Positions 21,649-32,088 of a DNA stretch of 64,000 nucleotides are shown in pieces. The notes below the pieces were generated by a model, which did not search any database, was not told the DNA's origin, and saw only the letters and a program-made list of their open reading frames with translations. Positions within the stretch are counted from its first letter, which is position 1. Each line of letters starts with the position of its first letter. A program made the position numbers and the translations under genes. Location of the stretch: assembly GCA_022828595.1 (NCBI GenBank), contig JAKGHH010000007.1:38688356-38752355 (forward strand). The letters are read 5' to 3'. The DNA comes from Nelumbo lutea (taxonomy: Eukaryota > Streptophyta > Magnoliopsida > Proteales > Nelumbonaceae).

Positions 21649-23095
21649 CAGGTTCAAATCTTGAACCAAAATAAATCAGATCTGAACCTGTGCAAATGGC
21701 AGAACGCCTTCTGCTCATTTGCGCAGATTAGGGTTTTTTCTAGGAAATCGATTCTCAGTTAAAGGGCGAATGATCTGAAATTAATTTTTGTAAATCTAGA
21801 ATATATTTAGAATTATTCTATATGATTTTCTTGATTTATGGGTTGTTCGTACAAAGGAGATCGAAATCTTTATTGGCTCAGGATATCTGCAATTTGTAGA
21901 TTTTTACATTCTGGTCTGTAATTAATTTTTTGTTTAATTTTTAGACTGAATGTATAGGTATTCAATCTGATGTAATATTAATAGAAAATTAGGGTTTTTT
22001 CTATTTAATTTTATTCCAAAATCGAAATTGGATGCGTTGGAGAAGGATAATTCGCAGGAGAAATTACTATCTGCGATTTACAGTTTATGAAACTGCAAAC
22101 TGTGATCTAACATTTGTTTTGCAGGTTCGAGATGTGCGAACAACCCTGTTACTGATTTCTGATTGTCTTTTATCAGTAAATTTAATTTTAGATCGTTTCT
22201 TAAATTAATTCTTTAATTAAAAATCAAACCCTATACCCATTCGAACCAGATTGGTCGAAACTGGTTGGACCGAATCTGTGGTTCGACGGAGGCTGATGTT
22301 TGCCCTAATTTTCCACTTTTGGGCCAAGGGATTGATATTTAATTGAAAGATTTAATTCGGCCCACACCTGCAAGGCCCAGTTTTAAAGAGTTAAAACTGC
22401 TAAAAGCCCACTAATTGCAGATGAGTTATATGGGCCAAATTGCTTAACCCTATTCGGCTCATACACCTAGATAATATTAATTAGTAATATTATGGATTAA
22501 AATGGGCTTTATAGATATTAATTGATTGGATCAATTTTATCCCTACATGTGATGTATGGATGTATGATGTGCAACGTACATGGGCCATAAGTACTTGGCC
22601 CATGCAAATACGATAGTGGCTCTTGCGCACACCATGGCTAAATGCACATCATTGCCATGGTGTCCCTATGGGTCATTGGATGACCTCCCTCAGTGGTGGG
22701 CTCCACACCCCTGAAAAGGATCCGTGCGGAACCCTAACTGTTTAGAGCCCACCAGAAATCTAGTTTTATGAAAGTCAGTGGGAGCCACTTTGGTTTGACC
22801 TAAATTAAACTAGGGCGTAACTTTGTTCCCTCCTATGAGTGCATGTGATAGGGAGATTCATATGATGAACTCTGTAAAAGCCTTCCATCATTAGCATGAA
22901 GATGGGTAATTCAGTAATGAGGAAACACACCATAAAATTGGGCTATCCATTTGCTCATAGATCTATTGGAATGTTTCATAAGATGATAGGGATGTCATAG
23001 ACCGATGTAGGAGGGTCTTACCAGAAAATTGAAGACTCTCTCATGGTACATTGGTATTCATGAATATGATGGGTGAGCACTCATTAGAAAGAAAG
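21649..23095 (+). other. Family 1 element, untranslated leader
   Basis: Long leader between primer-binding site and gag, without open frames. Homologous to 36620-38090 in the rearranged copy (ATGGCTAAATGCACATCATTGCC here, ATGGCTGAATGCACATCATTTCC there). Leaders of over 1 kb are known in some plant Copia lineages. Confidence 0.7.
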
Positions 23096-24542
23096 TGGTA
23101 TGCTGTTGTAGGCACCCAAAAATAAAACCTATACCCGTGAGAATAAAATGTAGTAGTGCGAGTAAAGATCGTTCCCACAGAGAGTATCTAACCTGAATTA
23201 TGTGCTATGTGAATCAAAGATGGAGGGGGTGTGTGTAACGAAAACCAGATTTGAAAGAAAGAAAATCATAATTAAAGAAAACAAAATTTAAATGGGAAGC
23301 AAGGCAATTTAGAGTGCTGTAATTAACCAAAAGAACGAATCTTGGTCTATGATAACATCCACCACCAGAATTTCACTACTGCTCATCGATGCAAGAATAA
23401 ATCAATCTAGACTTTGAATATTCATTGTAGGAATTATTTTCCTCCATCTTCCTAATATCAGTTAATCGGAAAACAAGCGATCCTCTTAACCCTTACTACT
23501 GAACAACCCCTAAACAAGCATTAAAGATTTAATCCATCAATAGCATTAAACATTAGAGATCGATGAAACTAAACAACACAAGTACAAGCGGTTGCATTTA
23601 ATTCAGTCGAGTGTCCTTCCTAGGATCTAACAATTTTTGACACAACAAATCATTAAACCCTAGTTGTTTCGCAGATTAGAGGGACCAAACAATTACGAAT
23701 TTGATATCTAATCTAGCAATAGATTGTAACGAATAATAAACTACTAGGACTTCCTAGCAATCAAATGAAACAATCATAGATATAAACATAGAAGAACATT
23801 CGATATCCAAAGCATGAATTAAACAATAAAAACCAAATTAGATCTCACAGTTTGGTGGATTCTAAGGCTTCTGCTTCCTTCGACCAAGTACAAGAGTTTA
23901 GCCACGCATGGTCATGGTAAAAACTCCAAGAAAATCAAAGAATGAAGAAGAGGGGCGGAGAGAAGAGAAAAGAAGAGAAGAGGGGTTCAGCTGCTCCCAA
24001 TCTGCTTTCCTTCTCTCTAGGTTTTTTTCCTCTTATCTACTTCCCCCATGAGAAGTTTACAATATCTCCTAAAATTCCTCTAGTTTCATCTACGAGTCTG
24101 ACTTATCCAGAAAAGACACACAAATAAGATAAAACAAAGTTCTTGTGTGAGTGGAAGAGTGGTGAAATCGTGGATGAAAGCTTCAAGGCTAAGGAATGTC
24201 TTCAACACGTCACCAATGCAGTTGCAGAGAATTCAGGCCCAATTTTGACATCGATGCAATCTGAATCTATCAAAACTCAAAACAGGAAAGCTGTAGAACT
24301 TTTCCTTATCTTTCCAACTCATATTGAATCATTTCAATCGAAGACCGGATGAGAGAGTTATGTTCAATCTACCACATGGCGCCGAAATTGTGTAAAATGA
24401 TCCGATTAGTCTTGTTTCTCACCTAACGCCTCATTTCGTGCCTCAAACCAAAATATAAGAATTATAATTGCATTTGGGCATAAAATAAACATAAAAGGCT
24501 AATTATTAAGGGAGAAAAATATGATATTTTTCGTTCTCATCA
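23096..24542. mobile_element. LTR-like insertion in the family 1 leader (solo LTR)
   Basis: 1447 bp, begins TGGTATGCTG and ends TTCTCATCA, with the perfect 5-bp duplication GAAAG at 23091-23095 and 24543-24547. The homologous leader at about 38085-38105 has ATTAGAAAG running straight into the continuing sequence, i.e. an empty site. It contains a GATCGTTCCCACAGAG motif near its start and no recognisable protein; the 61-69-codon open stretches at 23942-24352 are not assigned. Fits a solo LTR or a small non-autonomous LTR element. Confidence 0.82.
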
Positions 24543-24843
24543 GAAAGGTTTAACCTAAAATGGCAATGAACCTTGTCTGACAGGTCAAAGGAAAAGCGAA
24601 TATGATGAGTGGATATGATCATTCACAGAAAGGTGGTGGGGTTATGCAACTGAAACAGTTGGCCCCATGAACCCCATGTGATTTCCTACATTTCCAGAGA
24701 CATAAGTCATTGTTTCTGTCATTGAGATGAGAGGAAAATCTCAGAGATGAATAAATGAGAATATAACATAGATTAAAAGCCATATCTATGTAGATAACAT
24801 GAATCAAATTAGGTTGTGGATAAATGTTTGCTTTTTATTAGAA

Positions 24844-25752
24844 ATGTCAAATGGACAATTTGCAAAGCTGTTGGACGACAATAAGCTTAAGGGCCCAAAC
24901 TATGTTGACTGATACTGAAACCTTATGTTGGTCTTGACTTCTGAGTTGGACAAGGTGGTTAAAACTCCTAATGTTGACTGATATTGAAACCTTATGTTGG
25001 TCTTGACTTCTGAGTTGGACAAGGTGGTTAAAACTCCTACCCCGGAGCGTCTGAGTGATAGGGCTTCTGAGGCCCAAAGAAGGGACTATCAAGAATGGGA
25101 GGAGAAAAACTCCCTAACTCGGTGCTATATCATTGCCTCCCTGGAATCCGATACAGAGGCAGTTTGATCAGATCGAACTTGCCAAGGACATATTGGATAG
25201 TTTAAAGACAATGTATGAAGAGCATAATCGTTCTATTCGACAGAAGGTCCTGAAACAGTTCATGACCGCACTGATGTCCAAGGGGTAGCAAATTCATGAT
25301 CATTGTCTTCGGATGATGGGTTACATCAATGAACTTGAAGCTCTTGGATATGGGCTGGACCATGTGACAAAGATAGACGCCATCTTAAACTCTTTGCCTC
25401 CTTCCTTCAATCCGTTCATCATGAATTACAATATGAATAAACTGAATGTCGCATTCAGGAACTCAGCAATATGTTGCAGAGGGCCGAAGAACTGATAAAG
25501 AAGGATGAGCCTATTGCTATGCTTGTTGAAGTTAGCAAGTCAGGTAAGAAAAAGAGGAAGGCAAAGAAGAAGTCTCAAAAGAAAGCCACCAAGTCCAAGA
25601 AACAGAAGAAGGATAGGGCATCTGATGCATGTCACTTCTTCAAACAAACCGGCCATTGGAAGAGGAACTGTCCTCAGTACTTGGAATCCAAGAAAGGTAA
25701 TTTCGAATCCTATGTCATAGAAACCAATTTGTTGGTAACTTCTGCGTCCTAG
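24844..25752 (+). pseudogene. Family 1 element, gag (broken)
   Basis: Starts MSNGQFAKLLDDNKLKGPNY, a standard Copia gag opening. It then hits stops inside a duplicated 69-bp segment, and continues in shifted frames: AQRRDYQEWEEKNSLTRCYI, MGYINELEALGYG, LNSLPPSFNPFIMNYNMNKL and AEELIKKDEPIAML. The basic stretch 25540-25620 precedes the zinc knuckle CHFFKQTGHWKRNC, in which the second cysteine is phenylalanine. Nucleic-acid binding would be impaired. Normally gag forms the virus-like particle. Confidence 0.88.
24902..25039 (+). repeat. 69-bp tandem duplication in gag
   Basis: ATGTTGACTGATACTGAAAC recurs at 24902 and 24971 with one substitution in the first 20 bases. Period 69 bp (23 codons), so the frame would have been kept. 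Both units carry the same in-frame stops, so the stops predate the duplication. Confidence 0.9.
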
Positions 25753-26972
25753 TGTATTGACTCCGGGGCATCGACCCATGCATGTAACTCACTGCAGGGG
25801 TTCAGGATAAGTAGAAGACTGAGTGACAGAGAAGTAACGCTTTACTTGGGGACTTTTGCAAGTGTTGCAGCTGCGGTTATAGGAACCGTAGAGTTATTTT
25901 TCAGAGAATGATCAATTGTACTGAAAGATTGTCTTTATGTACAAAATTTGAGAAGAAATTTGATCTCTATTTCAAAATTGTGTGCGGATGGATATTCTAT
26001 TCTCTTTGGTAATACGATTACTGTTAAAAAAATAACAAATTCATCGCACGCGGAGAACTTGAGAATGGTCTCTATGTTCTCCATCATTCTCTGGAAACTA
26101 ACATATCCGAAACTACGTCGGTTGATATCCCCAAGAAAAGAATCCATGATACAGTTAATCCCATGTGCCTATGGCATTACCGACTTGGCCATATCAGCAT
26201 TGATCTTATCACAAGGTTGGTAAAGGATGGTCCTTCGGATTTTCTAACTGTAGAAAATCTTTCCACTTGTGAGCCTTGCCTTCAGGGTAAAATGACGAAA
26301 CGACCATTTAACGGTAAGCCTGAAAGATGTATGGGCACGCTTGACCTTATACATATTGAAGTATGTGGTCCCCTGAGTGTTAGGACTTGTAACTAGCATG
26401 TGCATTTTATTACATTTACCGACGGTTATTCTCGGTATGGTTACGTGTACCTAATGAGACACAAGTCTGAATCATTTGAAAAGTTCAAAGAGTTCGGAGA
26501 AGAGGTCGAGAAACAGTTAGGGAGAGAAATTAAGACCCTTCGATCGGATCGACGTGGCAAGTATCTCTCTGACGAATTCAGGGGCTACTTGAAGGTCAAC
26601 GGGATAGTATCACAGTTAACTCCTCTTGCTACACCACATCTTAACGGTGTTTCAAAGAGAAGGAATAGGACCTTATTGGATATGGTCCGGTCAATTCTTG
26701 TGCACTCAGAGTTACCCACATCCTTTTGGGGTTTCGCATTAGAGACTGCGATATACGTGCTGAATCGGGTTCCAACCAAATCGGTTCCGAATACTCCATA
26801 TGAACTTTGGATCGGAAAGAAACCAAGTGTCAGACACTTGAAGATTTGGGGTTGTCCAACACGTGTTAAAAGAACGAGTGTAGACAAATTGGAATCCAAG
26901 ACCAGCCATTGCCTATTCGTAGGCTACCCCAAGGGCTCTGTGGGTTACCTATTCTATGACCTAAGTGAGTAG
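25753..26972 (+). pseudogene. Family 1 element, protease and integrase (broken)
   Basis: The protease site CIDSGASTHAC follows gag directly. After shifts, WHYRLGHIS and CEPCLQGK (26172-26285) form an intact HHCC zinc site. The integrase core begins LDLIHIEVCGPLS, with glutamate instead of the first catalytic aspartate, followed by a TAG at about 26394. The frame 26400-26972 gives [14 protein letters not shown] (second Asp kept) and [16 protein letters not shown], with lysine at the position of the catalytic glutamate. Two of three DDE residues are changed. [10 protein letters not shown] segment and the [14 protein letters not shown]-terminal motif end the domain. Confidence 0.88.
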
Positions 26973-27299
26973 AAGGTGTTCTGCAACCGAAATGCACATT
27001 TCTTGGAGGATGATTATATCCTGAACAATCATCGTTAGGAAATTGTTCTTGATGATGAGAGCTCTGGAGTAGTGGGAGGTGTCCCATAAGTTCCAGGTAG
27101 TGACCAACCTAGAAGATCTACCCAGGTATCCAGGCCTCCAGTCCATTTTGGCTATGACCAGGATAGTTACCTGGTGGAAGATGACTTTGTGAGGAGGATC
27201 CCATGACTTATGCGGAAGCTATGTTGGACATAGATTCCTTGAAGTAGGTAGATGCCATGAGAGTTGAGATGGACTCAATGGAGACCAATGGAGTCTAGA

Positions 27300-28040
27300 C
27301 TCTAGTAGATCCGCCCCCCGGGGTAAAAGCAATTGGTTGCAAATGCATCTATAAGAGGAAGAAGGGCCTCGATGGTAAGGTTGAGACCTACAATGCTCGT
27401 CTGGTGGCGAAAGGGAGAAACCTTTTCACCTGTGGCCATGCTTAAATCCATAAGGATTCTGCTAGCTGTAGCAGCATACCATGACTACAAGATTTGGTAG
27501 ATAGATGTCAAAATTGTGTTCCTGAATGGAGATCTTACTGAAGATATCTATATGCAGCAACCACAATGTTTCATAGCTGCGGGTCAGGAACACATGGTAT
27601 GTAAATTAAATAGATCCATATATAGACTTAAGCAAACTTCTAGGAGTTGAAACATCAGGTTTGACTCTACTGTCAAAATGTTTGACTTTGAGCAGAATCC
27701 GAATGAACCCTGTGTTTACAAGAAAACCAGTGGAGATAAGGTTATGTTTCTGGTTTTGTATGTAGACGACATTCTACTCATTGGGAATGACGTAGGAATG
27801 TTGACTACAATGAAAGTATGGCTTTCACAACAATTCTCCATGAAAAATCTTGGAGAAGCCTCCTATATACTAGGTCTTCGACTCTATAGAGATAGATCGA
27901 AGAGGATAATAGGATTATCCCAATCTGCTTACATTGACAAAATAATCAAGAGATACATCATGGAGAACTCTAAGAAGGGAAATGTTTCTTTCAAGCATGG
28001 AGTCACTCTCTCCAAAAATGTGTCCCAAGACTTCTGAGGA
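27300..28040 (+). pseudogene. Family 1 element, reverse transcriptase (broken)
   Basis: Contains CIYKRKKGLDGKVETYNARLVAKG, then a deletion of the segment leading to ETFSPVAML, then NGDLTEDIYMQQPQCF and a RSIYRLKQTSRS box. The frame 27678-28037 is open and includes LYVDDILLIGND, with the YVDD catalytic box intact at 27759-27770. Several stops precede it. Confidence 0.9.
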
Positions 28041-28709
28041 GATTGAGGGCATGAAGAACGTTTCCTATGCCTCAGCCATAGGGAGCATCATGTATGCCAT
28101 GCTATGCACTCGTCCTGACATTGCTCAGGCAGTGAGTGTGGTAAACAGATTTCAGGCCAACCCAGGGCAGGAGCATTAGACTACTGTGAAAAATATACAA
28201 AAGTACCTTCGAAAGACAAAAGAGTTTTGTCTGGTATTCAATGGTAGCTCACTACAGATCCAGATGATAGAAAGTCTACATCTGGGTATGTTTTCATGAT
28301 ATTATCTTGTGTTGTTTGCTGGAAAAGCAGCAAACAGGGGTCCACGGCAGATTCCACAACCTAAGCCGAATACATTGCCGCAAGTGAAGCTGCCAAAGAA
28401 ACTGTATGGATGAAAAAGTTCATTCATGAATTGGGAGTAATTCCATCCAGCACATCACTCATCCCATTGTTGTGTGACAACAACGGATCTATCGCTTAGG
28501 CTAAGGAGCCACGAGCCCACTCGAAGTCGAAGCACATCGAGAGGAAGTACCATGTACTGTGGGAGATAGTTGGAAGAGGGGACGTTCTGATTTAGAAGGT
28601 AGCATCAGTGGAGAATGTAGCAGACCCATTGACTAAGCCACTAACACAGAAAGTGTTTGAGAAACATGTGGAAAGTATGGGACTCCGGCTTATACCAGAT
28701 TGGATCTAA
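28041..28709 (+). pseudogene. Family 1 element, RNase H (broken)
   Basis: Motifs in order: YASAIGSIMYAMLCTRPDIA (28049-28122), DPDDRKSTSGYVF, AEYIAASEAAKETVWMKKF (28369-28424), LLCDNNGSIA followed by a stop, and HIERKYH. It ends VADPLTKPLTQKVFEKH and a TAA at 28707-28709, 14 bases before the LTR. A stop at the QALTKY-like position and others break the frame. Confidence 0.88.
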
Positions 28710-28723
28710 GTGCAAGTAGGAGC

Positions 28724-29356
28724 TGTTAGACAGTGTATGCCCTTAGCTCCAATCAGAATGATGTACCTTATGACATTTATTGTAAATGAATAAAGTACAT
28801 ATTTGATTCATGTTATTGTAGTGTGTTTCTATGTAATACCCTTAAACTGGATACTTATGAGACTCATGTTAGTTTAGAATGTTCACAGCCGTTGGATAAA
28901 TTTGGGGAGATTTATCCTGCTAAGGCTGATACTGATGTGCCGCCAAGTGTTGGGGTGGCCTTTCTCAGTTGCTAGGGTGAGATTCGAGGCACATGCAGTG
29001 TATGTTTAGTTGAAACCCGGAATCGGACCAGATTTTCAGTATTGCCCTAGACCTTGGAGATTAATGGGAAAAACTGGAAAGTTACACCTAACCCCTAGAC
29101 TTGATTATGATATTGCAGTAGGTGACGGATTGAGTTGTCTTTGATATGCCAATCAGTAAGATCCTTAGAGGGGGTCAAAACCTGGGTATGTAGGGATAGT
29201 CTGAGAATTCATATGAGTGGGTGATCATAGTGACATGATCAGGCCCTTTGTCGGATAAAGGTAATGATCGGGGATGCACTTTCTCTGATGGAAACCAAGA
29301 CTACCGACAATCGGTTTCAATCGTTGAAATTTGTTTTGCAAAATATATTTATATAT

Positions 29357-29407
<51 letters not shown>

Positions 29408-30703
29408 GGTTTCAAAATGTTTGCAAAAAGGTTTTAATTCCCAGGATCCATGTGAGTAGAGAGTGCAGCACTGTTCCTTGTAGTCGAGGGAGTGGTCATC
29501 TCTTGTCGGGCAGTGTTTGATCATTATGGGCTGAGAGGTTAAGTGTAAGACCATTGAGGGTAATAGCTGATGGGCTAATCTTGCATCTGCCCACAGTCCC
29601 TAGGTTTTTATAAGGTGGCTTGGCCCAAGGACCACTTAGTTTAAGTGTTGGGCCCATTAAGAGCCCATGTGATGGGCTCAGGGGGTTCACTGTCCATAAC
29701 AGTGTATTCGGCCAAGTCTTGTAACAGAGGCTGGGTTGAACCCATGTGGTTGATGTGTAGATTAATGTTTAGGTCCCACGCCATACAAAGAAGCCCAACT
29801 GGGCAGCAGTTTGGAAGGCCACTAAGCAGATGAGACTTATTGGGCCTAAAGTCCATTTCAAACTGGTTTAGTTAGACTAATTAAGGAGGGGCGGATTTGG
29901 GATTGAGATCAGTAGATAGGATAGGGTTTTACTATATCCACTTAGAGAGTCTAGATCCAAATAGAGATTTGGATCTGGAAACCTCCTAATGAGATTAGGA
30001 GAGAGCTAATCTAATCTGCAGATAAGATAAGGACTTGTCCTTATCACTTAATTAGAGTCCAAATTCAAATAAGGATTTGAATCAAGAAACTCTTAATGGG
30101 ATTAGGAGCTGATCTCTTTAAGTCTATAAAAGGAGGAGGGGGCGAACCATTCAGATCATCCAAAAACATCTCATCTCCAGATATTAGATCTCAGATCACA
30201 GAGAGAGAAGACAACAACAGTGTGACTGCGCCATCTTCTCCCTACGTTCTCTTCCAGTTGCCGCATATTGCCAGTTCGATCTCTAGTTTTGTAGGAGCGG
30301 TCAATAATAGATCTTGATATCAGCCTTTGGAGAAAGGCTGATCTGAAGTCGTGCTCACAGCCTCCATCAAATCCTTGCTGAAGGGTTCGGTTCTTGGGAA
30401 GAACATTGTTGATTGTGCTCCACCCTACACTGTGTCATCTTCAGTGGGAGCAATCTTTGGAGATTTTCTTTGGGCGTGAACACCATCATAGGAGGATACT
30501 GTTTCTTCGTATCTAGTATCACCCTCTCCTACCTTTTGGTTTTAGATCTAGTTCGGTTCTTGGTTCAAGATTGATTCTTGAAAATGCAGATTTTTTAAAA
30601 CAGGGAATGTGATTCCCAGATGGGAGAGAGAGAAATTTTTGAAATTTCGCCCTACCTTCCTGTAGGGTTCGGCCATCCATATGATGGATCTCTCATCCCT
30701 TTA
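28724..30703 (+). repeat. Family 1 element, 3' LTR (full length)
   Basis: 1980 bp, TGTTAGACAG to CATCCCTTTA (terminal CA mutated to TA). TATAAAA at 30124-30130. It contains the TA microsatellite at 29359-29404 and the blocks shared with the solo LTRs at 8711 and 57538. Confidence 0.92.
29359..29404. repeat. (TA)n microsatellite in the 3' LTR
   Basis: About 23 TA units. The solo LTR at 57538 has only a short ATATATAT run at the same place (about 58160). Confidence 0.95.
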
Positions 30704-30708
30704 GGAGT

Positions 30709-30979
30709 TTCCTCATAGACTCGACAATTTGCGCACTCACCAAGGTGTTTTTGAATATTGTATGTTGCATTCACATATGATTGTTGAGATTGGAGTTAGA
30801 GAAACCTTCTCGTACCAAATTGCTTTCTTGGGCCAAGACATTGGAGGCACTTGGGTCAAGTGAATACAAAACTATAGATGTTCTCAAAGAATTAACTAAC
30901 AATTGTGTTGTGTTTGCTTTGGAACAACACAAGGTTCTCCATACGTATATTCAATCCATGTCACATGACAACTTAATTT
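30709..30979 (+). pseudogene. Right-hand continuation of the sequence split by the family 1 element
   Basis: Removing the element and one target duplication joins LYKS at 20333-20344 in frame to FLIDSTICALTKVFLNI. A stop follows, then 30781-30996 is open (LEKPSRTKLLSWAKTLEALG, FALEQHKVLHTYI). No domain is recognised. The last few codons overlap a degraded LTR. Confidence 0.35.
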
Positions 30980-32088
30980 ATTATGTGCTCGCTTAATTAA
31001 TCTTATTAGTAATGTGCGTAAGGCCCATTTTTTTAAGGGTTCACTTCCCTAGGCGTTGCCTGGCCACTATAGGCTTGAATATTGTGTAGTGTAGGACCCA
31101 TAAAAGTCTTAAATAAGTCTACAAGGGTTTAGCCTATGTCTGGAAGGGGTAAGTCGAATTCACTGCCTTAGGGTAGTGAACCCCTAAGCCAATCAATTGT
31201 GGGCTCAATTAGGGCCCAACACTTGAACATAAATGACTATTGGGTTCAACCACCCTACGAAAACCCAAGGATAATGGACTTATGTAATATGAAGCCCATT
31301 AGGTTATCGGCCTTCTAATGGTCTCTTTCCTTAACTTCTCATCCCATAATCATAAAAAATTACTCACAAGAAAGAACTTCTTCCCTAACTGCAAAATGCA
31401 GTGTTATACTCTACTCAAATGAATCTTAGGATTAAAACCTTTTTGCAAATATTTTTTTTTGAAAATAATAATATAATATATAAATATATTTTGTAAATCA
31501 AATTTCAAATATTGTTGAAATCACTATTGATAGTTTAGGTTTCTATCAGATAGAGTGTAAACCCTGATATTCACTTTGTTTGATGAAGGGCCCAGTCTTA
31601 TCACTATGATCACCCACTCAGGTAATTTCCTAAACTACTCCAACATGCCTTGGTATTTTACTTGTAATAGATCTCATTGGTTGGCATATCAAAAGTAGAT
31701 TAGTCCAAGACCTATTGCAATATCATAATCAAGTCTATGGTTAAGTGCAATTTTCTAATTTTGCCTATCTATTTCCATGGTCCAGGGCACAACTACAAAT
31801 TAGTCTAGGTTTAGTGTTTCATTCAAACACCCACTGAGTGTGCTTTGGGTTTAGCCCTAGCACCTGAGATAAGTTGCTCCATCAATTTAGAAGCACATTA
31901 GTGTTAGCATTGTCTAGATACACTCTCTAAATCTATCCAATGATTGGGAATATTATAAACTAACACAAGTCTCGTAACTATCCAGTCTAAGGAGTAATTT
32001 ACAAAAATACACCAATCTATTCACAAAACAACAATGTACTTATATTATTCATATAAAAATGTCTATGTACATTAATCTGATTGAAACT
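30980..32088 (-). mobile_element. Family 1 LTR remnant (minus), interior and left part
   Basis: Reverse-oriented, diverged family 1 LTR: GGGCCCAACACTTGAACATAAATG (about 31213), GATCACCCACTCA (31608), and GTACATTAATCTGATTGAAAC at 32068. It stops at 32088 where a family Y insertion begins and resumes at 34332. The end away from the TGTTAGA terminus is truncated. Confidence 0.75.

Larger units (their letters stand above)
20345..30703 (+). mobile_element. Family 1 Ty1/Copia retrotransposon, nearly complete, decayed
   Basis: LTRs 20345-21635 and 28724-30703, both starting TGTTAGA; primer-binding site at 21637; gag from 24844; pol to 28709. Flanks AGAGT (20340-20344) and GGAGT (30704-30708) agree in four of five bases. 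Gag, protease, integrase, RT and RNase H are in Copia order. Stops, frameshifts, a gag duplication and a 1.45-kb LTR-like insertion in the leader make it non-functional. The surrounding reading frame seems to run from 20344 into 30709, so it landed in formerly coding sequence. Confidence 0.92.

Noticed and set aside
21637..21660. Possible tRNA-derived sequence or tRNA gene
   Set aside because: It is a 12-base primer-binding site next to an LTR; no cloverleaf, A box or B box arrangement is visible.
24902..25039. Short direct repeats resembling a CRISPR-like array
   Set aside because: Only two units with no spacers, inside Copia gag, in a plant nuclear context.
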